Shown in pieces: positions 10,823 to 21,871 of a DNA stretch of 64,000 nt. The translations under genes were made by a program, and so were the position numbers. Numbering within the stretch: the first letter of the stretch is position 1; every line of letters starts with the position of its first letter. The notes below the pieces were generated by a model that did not search any database, was not told the origin of the DNA, and saw nothing but the letters and a program-made list of their open reading frames with translations. The stretch is from positions 42,329,641 to 42,393,640 of the forward strand of contig NC_080074.1 of the NCBI RefSeq assembly GCF_949987535.1. Reading direction: 5' to 3'. The stretch comes from Balaenoptera acutorostrata (lineage: Eukaryota > Chordata > Mammalia > Artiodactyla > Balaenopteridae).

Positions 10823-11171
10823 TGGACTTCCCTGGTGGTCCAGTGGCTAAGACTCCGCACTCCCAATGCAGGAGGCCCGGATTTGATCCCTGGTCAGGGA
10901 ACTAGATCCCACATGCTGCAACTAAGAGTTCTCATACCGCAACTGAAGATCCCACATGCCACAACTAAAATGATCCCATGTGCCGCAACTAAAGATCCCA
11001 CATGCTGCAATGAAGATCCCATGTGCTGCAACTAACAAAAAAAAAAAAAAAAAGATCCTGCATGCCACAACGAAGATCCCGCACACAGCAACGAAGATCC
11101 TGTGTGCTGCAACTAAGACCCAGCAGAGCCAAATAAATAAATAAATAAAAACAGCAACTCAATTACAAAAA
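10823..11171 (+). repeat. CHR-type SINE with internal ~20-bp monomer array
   Basis: The head 'acttccctggtggtccagtg' is followed by 'gctaagactccgcactccc', an older CHR/tRNA-Glu SINE variant, with B-box 'ggatttgatccctgg'. The body is a run of about eight related units built on 'agatcccacatgctgcaact', interrupted by an A16 tract at about 11038-11053. It ends in an (AAAT)n tail. A near-perfect TSD 'aaaaatgttttaag' / 'aaaaatgtattaag' lies at 10809-10822 and 11172-11185. Unit-copy expansion makes the body longer than usual. Confidence 0.9.
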
Positions 11172-11185
11172 AAAAATGTATTAAG

Positions 11186-11980
11186 GATCAGGCTGAGTTA
11201 GTAGATGGATAAATATTAGGTTTACCTGGTAAAAATGATTTTTCAAACACATGTATAATTATGACAATACAATTTCCAATGACTTTAATGACATCTTTAA
11301 ACTTTAGAAACCAGTTTTTTTTTGTATACAACTTACAGTTCTTTTTCTTCTTTCAGTATATGCATCATAGAAAGGAGGTAATATGTACTTTATATTTCTA
11401 TAAATAACTTAACATTTACTTAATATTTCAGTATACATACTATACACCTTATCCTACTTTATTTCATATTTTAAGAATTCTCACTAAGTTCTGCTAACAC
11501 TATGAAACAAAAATTCTTTTACTTATAGTTATCAGTGATATTTTACAATGCCATAATAAAACCTATGGCTCTGATTTGGTTTATAAAGGAAAATATTAAA
11601 GGTACTGGGGAGTAGAATAAAATCAATTTGGCTGTTTCTAAGTCATAATAAATTATCTAACTCTTCTACACCTGACTATTTGCAGTGAATTATGCTGCTA
11701 TAGACATTATAACTTTTTCTTCATTTCTAATTCAGTAACATGTCTTATTTTTATATTTTTCTTTATTTTATAATTTGTTCTTATATTTTACTCGATCTTT
11801 CAAGTTTCCTAAATAAGAGTATATTTCATTTATAATTTAGAAAAAATTGTTTAAAGTTATAAAGGTATATAAGAATTCAGAAGAAGGAGAGAGTGGAGTA
11901 GACATTATAGTCTGTCAGTGACTGTTACTTTTCCCCCTTCTTTTGGGTGCAGCCCTGGTTTTCCTTCAGGAACTCTCCTT
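11186..11980. other. No gene seen; A/T-rich sequence
   Basis: A/T-rich, single-copy-looking DNA without a recognisable repeat or coding frame. T-rich stretches around 11745-11800 are simple low-complexity sequence. Confidence 0.5.
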
Positions 11981-12400
11981 CCCACTCTTAATCTAATGGT
12001 CTGGGTGGAGCTAACTGCCATCTTTAATGCTTATTACATCACATCCCCTTGGCCACAGGGATGGCCACTAATCAGAGCCAATTCAAAGTTAGTCCTAAGA
12101 CTCTTACTGAGGCAACCAATAGAGAGATGCTGATTTTTGCTGAGGAAATAGGATATAAATCTGGAGCTGTTATAAGTCACCTTGCATCACAAGGGGATGG
12201 CCCTTCTGAAAATGGAGTCAATAAAGAGAAAAGAAGAACTAAGTGATAGAAAAAGACTTAACATTTGAGCCCTTGTATCCTGTTGTATCTAAAAAGAGCC
12301 CACCTTTGGACAGCCCAGATATGTGTGTCAAAAAACTACTCTGAATTCCTTAAAACAGTTTAAGTTGGGTTTTCTGTCATAGGGCTAATATTTAGCAAAA
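11981..12400 (+). repeat. Ancient mammalian LTR-like repeat, family unassigned
   Basis: Short matches in the right order to a common old mammalian repeat: 'ccttggccacagggatggcc', 'actaatcagagccaattcaa', 'atgctgatttttgctgag', 'taaatctggagctgttataa', 'gaaaatggagtcaataaaga', and 'gtttaagttgggttttctgt' close to the 3' end. The ending resembles the 3' termini of MaLR/MLT-type LTRs, but I cannot assign a subfamily. A related ending occurs at 27.9 kb. Confidence 0.5.
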
Positions 12401-12714
12401 ACACACCTATACAGCTGTGCCATTTTGGGGATGGGGTACATACATCCTGATGAATTGGTGCCCATTCCAGCAACCATTTTGATTAGTTTGCTGCCCACAA
12501 CATTCTGATTGCTAAATATTTTAAATACTACCTTTGCTTTTAATCAAAAGAACTTGAATAATAATGTAAAATTTAGAAATATGACTAAGGGTAATATTTC
12601 AGTTGATAAGAAGAGAATGAGGAAGGGCAAAAAAATCTATTCACAAAGACATAATTCAATAAACACACGCTTTTACCATCAAGTTATAAAAAGATATCAA
12701 CCCATCTTTTCTGC

Positions 12715-12825
12715 TTGAGCAGGTCATTTTCCCCCTTGGAGTATTTTTCCTCTATTATTAAATGGGCATTAAAAATAACTCCCCTGCCTATCTTAGAACA
12801 CCATAAGTATCAAATCTGATACTAC
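12715..12825 (+). repeat. Possible MIR fragment
   Basis: 'gagtatttttcctctattat' followed by 'taaatgggcattaaaaataa' and 'ctcccctgcctatctta' parallels the MIR stretch 'tcagtttcctcatctgtaaa', 'atggggataataa', 'cctacctca'. Weak but in the right order. Confidence 0.4.
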
Positions 12826-14184
12826 CTATAAAAACACTTTCTTTCAGTGAAAGGAATATTTATATTTTTCTTATTTAAGCTATGACTCGTTTTTATAGAA
12901 ACTTTGAAATATTACATATATAATATACATATATAAATGTTTGTGATCTCAATACCCAGAAATAATAACTAATAACTTTTTACATTTTAATTACAGAGAT
13001 ACTTCGTGGGATCTCTATTTAAAAAAAAAACTTTTTTACACTTAAAACATCCTTCCCTATTATTAAGTGTTACTACATTGGCGTCCCTAAGTCATATGGT
13101 AATGTAGCATTGATTACCATCACTATTTACACTTTATTTATCCCAGAGCATATCCCATTTTAGAAAATGAACTAGGTTTCATATCAAAGGGTCAGCTGCA
13201 TTAGACAGTTTCTAATGTCCACCAGTGCTCAATAGGTGATATACAAATATGAAGGGGGCCAGATGTAAGACAAGAGGCACTAAGTGCTTGTATTTTGACA
13301 AGCCATTACACCTAACCAATTATAATGCCTTTTTAAAATTCAGGAGGGACAAAAAAACAAGCCAAACAACGCAGATCTCCAAGCAGTTTTCTATTCAAAA
13401 ACTGCCAATCTGAGACCCTGATAATCCTTACTAATTGGGTATTTATCCCATAAAAGTTGTGTGAGAATAAAGAGACCAACAATTCACTTATCTACCTTTC
13501 CTAGGAAGTAAATTATTATTACCTTTGCTTCACCTAGTGATAAAATGAGACAGCATCTGAATACCAGTAACTTTATGTTGTTCTTCCTTTTGAATAAAAA
13601 ACATAAGTATAGTGTCAGTAAAATCTGCTGACAGAGAAGGTTCTGGTGAAACAATTCTACAGTTCTGTAAGCTTAGAGTTTTCAAGCATACTGGAATGCT
13701 ATGTGTCCACCATGCCTTTAAAGTATAATGTTTCATTATTTTAATGCAACTTACATTTGTCTATTTGGGTTTTACTGGAAAGAATTCCACTAATGCAGCA
13801 AAATTTACTTACACTTTAAGCCAGAAACCGTTAATGACAATTTTAGCAGGCTCCTAGGAACAGCCAGGTTAAGATGATACCTATCTTATACTGTGTTTAT
13901 GTTGACTCATTTTCCTCAAAAACTTGGTCAAATAAATGACTTGTCAATTCTACTCAATATTGAATATGTCCCTAGGGAAGTCACCAGTTGGTTGCAACTG
14001 CTGGCCAACTGTGTAAAATACTCCTGCATAGAGTGCAATTTGTTCAATGAAAGCTTCCTTAGGCAAATTGATCTTGAACTCCTTTCAATTTTTGAAGCAT
14101 CATCAACATTATTCTTTAAAAGTTACTAGGTAAGATATTTAAACTATTTAGAATATAGGCATAAAAAACTAGACTCTATAAGGA
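12826..14184. other. No gene seen; single-copy-looking sequence
   Basis: A/T-rich region without a recognised repeat. TA-rich microsatellite-like sequence lies at about 12915-12938. Frames on both strands are short and without motifs. There is no splice or coding signature strong enough to report. Confidence 0.5.
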
Positions 14185-14315
14185 AGAACTTGGTTTAGCC
14201 ACTAATTATCTGTTTAATCTTTCTGAGTTTGAGATTCCTCATTGTTTAGATAGGAAAAATAACACATCTCTCACAGTATGAGAATTAAACAAGGTAAATG
14301 CATGCATTCAATGGT
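14185..14315 (+). repeat. MIR SINE
   Basis: 'tagccactaattatctgttt', 'aatctttctgagtttgagat', 'tcctcattgtttagatagg' and 'tatgagaattaaac' follow the MIR core from 'gtgaccttgggcaa' through 'cctcagtttcctcatctg' to 'gaggattaaatg'. Ancient tRNA-derived SINE, sense orientation. Confidence 0.65.
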
Positions 14316-14744
14316 ACTTCGGCTATCTAAGTGGCACTGGTGGGAATTAGTAGTCCAACAGGTATTCTAGCATTACTAACTCTTCATTCCATTTCTTAAA
14401 ATAGTCTCAGGAAAACAGCAATTTTTATTGAACTTAGAACATGGTGTAATTAAATTTATCATTCCATCAATTGCTAGATAAATATAGATATATACATTAA
14501 AAGTAAAAAAAGACCATCTACTAATCATAAATCTTTGGTCAGGTGAAGTGATGGTACATATGTTTCAATGTTTGCCATCTTCTCTTGCTTCTGATAAGAC
14601 TTGATACAATAGTTCAAGAAATGGTATCACGAATACAAGAAATTATTTTGATCAAATTCTAGAAAGATCCTCTCTTTGAATAAGAGAGAGAGAGAAATCC
14701 ATTGAAAATTCCAAAATCCAATAATTTTAAAAGTAGTTACACTT
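14316..14744. other. No gene seen
   Basis: Single-copy-looking A/T-rich DNA with a short GA run near 14684-14695. It borders the L1 that starts at about 14745. Confidence 0.5.
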
Positions 14745-15858
14745 TGGGAGTGGCCAAGACAGCAGACTAGGAAGACCCTGAGTCACCTCCTTCCGCAGGC
14801 ACACCACAGTCACAACATTTACAACTATCTATGAGAACAACCTGAAGACTAGAAGAAGAGATTTTCCACAACTAATGCTATAAAGGAGGAAACACAACAA
14901 GATGGGTGGGAGGGGAGGAGATGCAGTATAGTCAAGACGCACATCCCTGGGTGGGCAACCCACACATGGGAGGATAATCACAATTGCAGAAGCTCTCCCC
15001 AAGGAGCGATGCACCCAAGCACCACACCAAGCTCCCCAGACTGGGGGTCCTGCACCAGGAAGATGAGCCTCCAAAATGTCTACCTTTGAAGGCCAGCAGG
15101 ACTTATGTATGGGAGAGCTTGAGGGCTGTAGGAAGTAGAGACTCTGCTCTTAATGAGTACACATAAAATCTCACATGCTCCCAGTCCCAGCACAGAGGCT
15201 GTAATTTGAAAGGAGCCTGGGTCAGACCCACTTGCTGATCTTGGAGAGCCTCTGAAAGAGGCAGGAGGCAACTGGGTCTCCCCTGGGGACACAGATGCCG
15301 GTGGCAGACATTTGGGGAGCTTGTTCTACCATTAGGACAACCGTGCTGGTGAGCACCATTTTGGAGTTCTCCCTCTAGCCTATTAGAACTGGGAGCTTAC
15401 CAGCCCACCAGCAGGTTGACATCAGTCTCAGGACCCAGCCCCATGCACCAGATCTGGGACCCCAACCCCCTGCAGCCAGGGGCCGCAGGATTGGGCCCCA
15501 CCTACCAGTGGGCAGCGTGAGCCCTGGGACCCACCAGGCCGTGCAGCCAGCCACGCTGGAACCCAGCCCTGCCCACCAGGGGGTAGGCAGTCACCATGCA
15601 AGACAGGGCCTGGCAGCCAAACAGGCTGGTATCCAGCCTTGCCTACCAGTGCACCCACAGTACACAGTCCCACCACAATGGAAGGGCCCTCTAGGAGTAC
15701 CCAGGGGTTACTCCTAGAGTATATAGCTTTCGTGACGGGGGGAGTGTGCCTCTGGGCCCAACAGGACATTACCTATGTAAGGCTACTTCTCCAAGATCAT
15801 GAAATTTAACTTACCTACCTAATACACAGAAATAAATAAACACAGAGAACTAGAAAAA
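14745..15858 (+). repeat. L1MA-type element: 5' UTR
   Basis: Starts with the L1 5' signature 'gggagtggccaagacagcag' and 'actaggaagaccctgagtca', followed by 'gagaacaacctgaagactag'. It continues through C-rich, CCACC-containing 5' UTR sequence to the ORF1 start at 15859. In a live element this stretch holds the internal RNA polymerase II promoter; here it is diverged. The whole element runs to about 24091 but is split by an inverted L1 and an assembly gap. Confidence 0.8.
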
Positions 15859-16763
15859 ATGAGGGGACAGAGGAAAGCGTTCCAAATGAAGGAACAAGAT
15901 AAAACCCCAGAAGAACTAAGTGAAGTGGTAAAAAGCAATCTACCTGATAAGGAGTTTAAGGTAATGATCATAAAGATGCTCAATGAACTCAGGAGAAGAA
16001 TGGATGAACACAGTGAGAAGTTTAACAAACAGCTGGAAAATATAAATAAGAATCAAACAGAGCTGAATAATACAATAAATGAAATTAAAAATATACTAGA
16101 AGGAATCAACAGTAGATGAGGATACAAAAGAACAGATGAATGAACTGTAAGACAGAATAGTGGAAATCACCCAAGTTGAACAGAAAAAAAAAAAAAAGAA
16201 TGAAAAATGAGGATAGTTTAAGGGACCTCTGAGACAACATCAAGCATGCTAACATTCACATTATAGGGGTCTCAAAAGAAGAGAAAGAGAAAGGGGCAGA
16301 GATCTTATTTGAAGAAATAATAGATGAAAAACTTCCCTAACCTGGGAAAGGAAACAGACATCCAGGTTCAGGAAGCACAGAGAGTCCCAAACAAGATCAA
16401 CCCAAAGAGGTCCACACCAAGACACATTATAATTACAATTCCAAAAATTAAGGATAAAGAGACAATCTTAAAAGCAGCAAGAGAAAAGCAACTAATTACA
16501 TACAAGGGAGCTCCCATAAAACTATCAGCTGACTCTTCAGCAGAAACTTGGCAGACCAATAGGGAGTGGCATGATGTATTTTAAGTGATGAAAGGAAAAA
16601 AACTACAACCAACAATACTCTACCAGGCGAGGCTAGCATTCAGATTTGAAGGAGAGACAAACAGTTTCACAGACAAGCAAAAGCTAAAAGAGTTCAGCAT
16701 CACTAAACTGGCTTTACATAAAATGTTAAAGAGACTTTTCCAAGCAGAAAAGACTACAGCTAG
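15859..16763 (+). pseudogene. L1MA-type ORF1 pseudogene (L1 RNA-binding protein)
   Basis: ORF1 encodes the L1 ribonucleoprotein chaperone: an N-terminal coiled coil, an RRM and a C-terminal domain. Here the first 86 codons are open from the ATG at 15859. They begin MRGQRKAFQMKEQDKTPEE and contain the heptad-rich stretch around 'LNELRRRMDEHSEKFNKQLE'. A stop at 16117-16119 follows the 'EGINSR' motif. The RRM part is frameshifted, with an A13 slip near 16183-16196. Two later segments are open again: 16324-16584 (NPKRSTPRHIII, then the AETWQTNREWHDVF end of the domain) and 16585-16818. The normal ORF1 stop is not preserved, so the end point is by homology with the L1 at 33373. It cannot make a functional protein. 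Confidence 0.8.
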
Positions 16764-17175
16764 AAATATGGAAATCACAAAAGTAAAAATATCAATGGTA
16801 AAGGCAAACACACAGTAAAGATAGTAGATCAACCACTTATAAAGCTAGTAGAAACGTTAAAAGACAAAAGCAGTGAAATAATCTATATCTAAAAAAAGTG
16901 TTAATACACAAAACAAAAATATGCAAAATATGATGTCAAACCATTAAACGTGGGGTTGGGGGGGCAGTAAAAATGCAGTGTTGTTAAAATGTGCTTGAAC
17001 TTAAGGGATCATCAACGTAAAATTATATAAACCTCATTGTAAACACAAACCAAAACCTATAACAGATAAACACAAAAAGGAATCCAAATATAACACTACA
17101 GCCAGTCATCAAATCTCAAGGGAAGAGAGCAAAAGAAGAAGCAAAAAACAAAAACGAACTACAAAAACAACCAGA

Positions 17176-18302
17176 AAACAATTAACAAAATAGTGACAAG
17201 TATATATCTATCAATAATTACTATCAATGAAAATGGACTAGATGCTTCAATCAAAAGACATTAGTGGCTGAATGGATAAAAAACAGAACCCATATACGTG
17301 CTGCCTACAAAAGACTCACTTCAGATCTAAAGACACACACAGCCTGAAAGTCAGGGAATGGAAAAAGGTATTCCATGCAAATGTAAAAGAAAAAAAAAAA
17401 AAAGAAAGCTGGGGTAGCAATACTTATATCAGACAAAATGGATTTTAAAAGAAAGACTATAACAAGAGACAAAGAAGGATATTACATAAAGATAAAGGAT
17501 TCAATCCAACAAGAAGATATAAACTTGTAAACATATACGGACTCAACATAGGAGCACATAAATGCATATAATAAATAAAAGAAGAAATTGACAATAACAC
17601 AATAATAGTAGGGGACTTTAACACCCCACTTACATCAACAAATAGATCATGCAGACAGAAAATGAATACGAAAATTGTCCTTAAATGACACATTAGACCA
17701 GATGGAGTATATATGTACATGTAAAACTTTCCATCTAAAAGCAGCAGATTACATGTTCTTTTCAAGTGCACATGAAACACTCTCCAGGACAGATCATTTC
17801 CTAGGCCACAAAACAAGACTTAATAAATTTAAGAAGACTGAAATCATATCAAGCATCTTTTCTGACCACAATGTTATGAAACTAGAAATCAATTACAAGA
17901 AAAAAAACTGTAAAAAACATAACACATGGAGGCTAAACAACATGCTACAAAACATCTAAATGGGTCACTGAAGATAGTAAATTGCAAATCAAAAAATACT
18001 TGGATTGAAATGAAAACAGAAAAACAATGATCCAAAATCTATGGAACACAGCAAAAGCAGTTTTTAAAGGGAAGTTTATAGCAGTACAAGCCTACCTCAG
18101 AAAATAAGAAAAATCTCACAAAAACAATACAAGCTTACACTTAAAAAACTAGAAAAATAAGAGCAAAAAAAATCCAAGGTTAGTAGAAATTAATAAATAA
18201 TAAAGACCAGAGCAGAAATAAATAAAATAGATTAAAAAACACAGAAAAGATCAGTGAAACTGAGACCTAGTCCTTTGAAAAGATAAACTAAATTGAAAAA
18301 TC
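17176..18302 (+). pseudogene. L1MA-type ORF2 pseudogene, 5' half (endonuclease)
   Basis: This is the first part of ORF2, the apurinic-like endonuclease that nicks target DNA in L1 retrotransposition. Visible landmarks are the 'tactatcaatgaaaatggac' start region, 'QKTHFRSK' (active-site Gln-Glu-Thr changed to Gln-Lys-Thr by 'caaaagactcac'), the ISDKMDF segment, FFSSAHETLSRTDHFLGHK (normally GTFSRIDH) and IFSDHNVMKLEINY with the catalytic Asp-His pair retained. The start codon, several frames and the GDFN motif are lost or shifted. The element stops at about 18302, where the inverted L1 begins, and resumes after the gap at 21872. Confidence 0.82.
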
Positions 18303-18677
18303 TGTTTTTTAAATTTTTTAATAGATCTTTATTAGAGTACAATTACTTCACAATACTGTGTTAGTTTCTGTTGCACAACAAAAGTGAATCAGCCATATGC
18401 ATACACATGTCCCCATATCCCCTCCCTCTTGAGCCTCCCTCCCATCCTCCTTATCCCACCCCTCTAGGTCATCACAAAGCACAGAGCCAATCTCCCTGGC
18501 TATGCTTCTGTTTCCCACTAGCTATCTGTTTTACATTTGGTAGTGTATATATGTCAATGCTTCTCTCTCACTTCATCCCAGCTTACCCTTCCCCCTCCGA
18601 GTGTCCTCAAGTCCATTCTCTACGTGTGCATCTTTATTCCTGTCCTGCCCATGGGTTCTTCAGAACCTTTTTATTTT
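18303..18677 (-). repeat. Inverted cetartiodactyl L1: 3' UTR and tail
   Basis: On the plus strand it begins with a T-rich run ('ttttttaaattttttaatag', the reversed poly-A tail), then 'atctttattagagtacaatt', the cetartiodactyl L1 3' end, and runs to the ORF2 stop at 18678. It matches the 3' UTRs of the L1s at 38.1 and 47 kb. It inserted into the older L1MA element. I could not find a clean TSD. Confidence 0.9.
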
Positions 18678-21090
18678 TTAGATTCCATATATATGCATTA
18701 GCATACGGTATTTGTTTTTCTCTTTCTGACTTACTTCACTCTGCATGACAGACCCTAGGTCCATCCACCTCACAACAAATAACTCAATTTCGTTTCTTTT
18801 TATGGCTGAGTAACATTCCATTGTATATATGTGCCACATCTTCTTTATCCATTCATCTGTCAGTGGACACTTAGGTTGCTTCCATGTCCTGCCTATTATA
18901 GATAGTGCTGCAATAAACATTGTGGTACATGCTTGTCTTTGAATTATGGTTTTCTCAGGGTATATGCCCAGTAATAGGATTGCTGGGTCATATGGTAGTT
19001 TTATTTTTAGTTTTTTAAGGAACCTCCATTTGTTTTCCATAGTGGCTGTATCAATTTACATTCCCACCAACAGTGCAGGAGGGTTCCCTTTCCACCACAC
19101 CCTTTCCAGCATTTATTGTTTCTAGATTCTTTGATAATGGCCATTCTGGCTGCCGTGAGGTGATACCTCATTGTAGTTTCGATTTGCATTTCTCAAATAA
19201 TTAGTGATGTTGAGCATCTTTTCATGTGCCTCTTAGCCATCTGTATGTCTTCCTTGGTGAAATGTCTATTTAAGTCTTATGCCCATTTTTTAACTGGATT
19301 GTTTGTTTTTTTGATATTGAGCTCTAAGAGCTGTTTGTATATTTTGGAGTTTATCCCTTTGTTGTTTCATTTGCAAATATTTTCTCCCATTCTGAGGGTT
19401 GTCTTTTTGTCTTGTTTATGGTTTCCTTTACTGTGCAAATGCTTTTAAGTTTAATTGAGTCCCATTTGTTTATTTTTGTTTTTATTTTCATTACTCTAGG
19501 AGGTGGGTCAAAAAAGATCTGACTGTAGATTATATCAAAGAGTGTTTTTCCTATGTCTTCTTCTAAAAGTTTTATAGTGTCTGGTCTTACATTTAAGTCT
19601 TTAATCCATTTTGAGTTTATTTTTGTGTATGGTGTTAGGGAGTGTTCTAATTTCATTCTTTTACATGTAGCTGTCCAGTTTTCCCAGCACCACTTATTGA
19701 AGAGGCTGTCTTTTCTCCATTGTATGTTCTTGCCTCCTTTGTCATAAATTAGGTGCCCATATGTGTGTGGGTTTATCTCTGGGCATTCTATCTTGTAGCA
19801 TTGATTTATATTTCTGTTTTTGTGCCAGTACCATACCGTCTTGATTACTGTAGCTTTGTGGTATAGTTTGTAGTCGGGGAGCCTGATTCCTCCAACTCCG
19901 TTTTGCTTTCTCAAGATTGCTTTGGCTATTTGGGGTCTTTTGTGTTTCCATATGAATTGTAAAATTTTTTGTTCTAATTCTGTGAAGACTGCCATTGGGA
20001 GTTTGATAAGGATTGCACTGAATCTGTAGATTGCTTTGGGTAGTATAGTCATTTTCACAATGTTGTTTCTTCCAATCCAAGAACATGGTATATCTCTCCA
20101 TCTGTTTAAGTCAACTTTGATTTCTTTCATCAGTGTTTTATCGTTTTCTGAGTACAAGTCTTTCACCTCCTTAGGCAGGTTTATTCCTAGGTATTTTATT
20201 CTTTTTATTGCAATGGTAAATAAGAGTGTTTCCTTAATTTCTCTTTCTGATTTTTAGTTGTTGGGGTATAGGAATGCCAGAGATTTCGGTGCATTAATTT
20301 TGTATCCTGAAACCTTACCAAATTAATTGATTAGTTCTAGTAGTTTTCTGGTGCATCTTTAGGATTTTCTATGTATAGTATCATGTCATCTGCAAACAGT
20401 GACAGTTTTACTTCTTCTTTTCCAATTTGTATTCCTTTTAGTTCTTTTTCTTCTCTGATTGCTGTGGCTAGGATTTCCAAAACTATGCTGAATAAGAGTT
20501 GCAAGAATGGACATCCTTGTCTTGTTCCTGATCTTAGTGGAAATGCTTTTAGCTTTTCACCATTGAGTATGATGCTTGCTGTGCATTTGTCATATATGGC
20601 CTTTATTATGTTGAGGTAGGTTCCCTCTATGCCCATTTTCTGGAGAGTTTTTATCAGAAATGGGTGTTGAATTTTGTCAAAAGCTTTTTCTGCATCTATT
20701 GAGATGATCATATGGCTTTTATTACTTAATTTGTGAATGTGGTGTATCACATTGATTGATTTGCGTATATTGAAGAATCTTCCATCACTGGGATAAATCC
20801 CACATGATCATGGTGTATGATCCTTTTCATGTGCTGTTGGATTCTGTTTGCTAGTATTTTGTTCGGGATTTTTGCATCTATGTTCATTAGTGATATTGCT
20901 CTATAATTGTTTTTTGTTTGTGATATCTTTTTCTGGTTTTGGTATCAGCGTGATAGTGGCTTCATACAATGAATCAGGAGTGTTTCTCCCTCCACAATTT
21001 TTTGGAAGAGTTTGAGAAGGATGGGTGTTAGCTCTTCTCTAAATGTTTGATAGAATTCGCCTGTGAAGCCATCTGGTACTGGACTTTCCA
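18678..21090 (-). pseudogene. Inverted L1 ORF2 pseudogene (RT, C-terminal domain), N-terminal part deleted
   Basis: Reading right to left, ORF2 starts abruptly at the '[15 protein letters not shown]' block of the reverse transcriptase (about 21090). It continues through RT motif A '[12 protein letters not shown]', motif B '[10 protein letters not shown]' and motif C 'FADD' (about 20396-20385). A 271-codon uninterrupted stretch follows at 20166-19351, the longest open frame in the window, ending near '[14 protein letters not shown]'. The C-terminal zinc knuckle is visible as [18 protein letters not shown] (19189-19007), and the end reads HIYGI with stop at 18678. The endonuclease and early RT are absent. 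The order of identity is L1 ORF1, then ORF2 RT, with nothing between. Several frameshifts and stops confirm a dead copy. Confidence 0.9.
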
Positions 21091-21208
21091 AGATTCTGGA
21101 TCACCTTTACTGGCATTACTCTGAATTCTTTTTCAGGTAGATTGCATATTTCCTCTTCATTTATTTGGTCTTGTAGGTTTTTACCTTAATCCTTCATCTG
21201 TGATACAT
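21091..21208 (-). pseudogene. Inverted L1 ORF1 N-terminal fragment fused to ORF2
   Basis: The reverse complement reads 'cagatgaagg' then 'cctacaagaccaaataaatg', 'aagaggaaatatgcaatcta' and 'cctgaaaaagaattcagagt'. This is the N-terminal part of ORF1, comparable with 33399-33500 in the plus-strand L1 ('cagatgaaggaacaag', 'gataggcaaccttccag', 'aaaaagaattcagaataat'). Directly after it comes the ORF2 RT segment. About 40 codons of ORF1 remain; the rest, plus roughly the first third of ORF2, is missing. Confidence 0.8.
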
Positions 21209-21210
21209 AC

Positions 21211-21247
<37 letters not shown>

Positions 21248-21300
21248 TATATTATATATATATATATATATACATATATTATATATATATATATATATAT
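21209..21300. repeat. (AT)n / (TATAC) microsatellite
   Basis: About 90 bases of near-pure alternating A/T with a few GTAT/ACAT interruptions. It lies between the ORF1 fragment and the 5' UTR-like block of the inverted L1, so it probably expanded inside the L1. It may complicate assembly at the nearby gap. Confidence 0.95.
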
Positions 21301-21592
21301 TTTTATGAGTGGGATTGTGTTCTTGTCTTAATGGTTCTTTGGCCTGAGGTTTCCACCTCTGGGGTTTGTTGGCTATTGGGTAGAGCTGGGTCTTGGTGCT
21401 GACATGAGGAACTCCGTGAGACCTCACTCCAATGAATATTCCTTGGGGTCTGAGGTTCTCTGTTAGTCCAATGGTTTGGACTCAGAGCTCCCACCACAGG
21501 AGCTTCCGCCTGATCCCGGGCTCGTGAACCAAGATCCCACAAGCTGTGTGGGGCAGCAAAAAACAAAAACAAAAACAAACTAAAAAATAAAA
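21301..21592 (-). repeat. Inverted L1 5' UTR-like block
   Basis: The reverse complement contains 'gcttgtgggatcttggttca', 'gaatattcattggagtgagg', 'cagcaccaagacccagctct' and 'acacaatcccactca'. I recognise these as the cetartiodactyl L1 5' UTR upstream of ORF1. It also sits at the correct side of the ORF1 fragment, so the inverted L1 kept its promoter region. The plus strand ends in an A-rich stretch (21557-21592) that may be flanking sequence. GC is higher than the surroundings. Confidence 0.6.
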
Positions 21593-21671
21593 TTGGACTA
21601 GGAAACTAAGAGATATGTTAGGAAGAATATAAAAATTAAAATATAGATAAATCAACAACTGGAAAGTACAA
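21593..21671. other. Unassigned stretch before gap
   Basis: About 80 A/T-rich bases between the inverted L1 and the N run. It should belong to the L1MA ORF2 if the inversion were a simple insertion, but I cannot align it convincingly. Confidence 0.4.
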
Positions 21672-21871
21672 NNNNNNNNNNNNNNNNNNNNNNNNNNNNN
21701 NNNNNNNNNNNNNNNNNNNNNNNNNNNNNNNNNNNNNNNNNNNNNNNNNNNNNNNNNNNNNNNNNNNNNNNNNNNNNNNNNNNNNNNNNNNNNNNNNNNN
21801 NNNNNNNNNNNNNNNNNNNNNNNNNNNNNNNNNNNNNNNNNNNNNNNNNNNNNNNNNNNNNNNNNNNNNNN
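21672..21871. other. Assembly gap (200 N)
   Basis: Exactly 200 unresolved bases. They fall between an inverted L1 and the continuation of the older L1MA ORF2, next to an AT microsatellite, a place where short-read assembly often fails. The round length suggests a placeholder rather than a measured size. Confidence 0.99.

Noticed and set aside
10907..11125. Short repeated units resembling a CRISPR array
   Set aside because: The units are adjacent and diverged with no unique spacers, and they are inside a SINE with TSD in a mammalian genome.
21091..21208. Splicing as the cause of the ORF1-ORF2 join in the inverted L1
   Set aside because: No GT donor or AG acceptor is evident at the inferred breakpoints; short A-rich homology explains it better, though exact breakpoints are uncertain.
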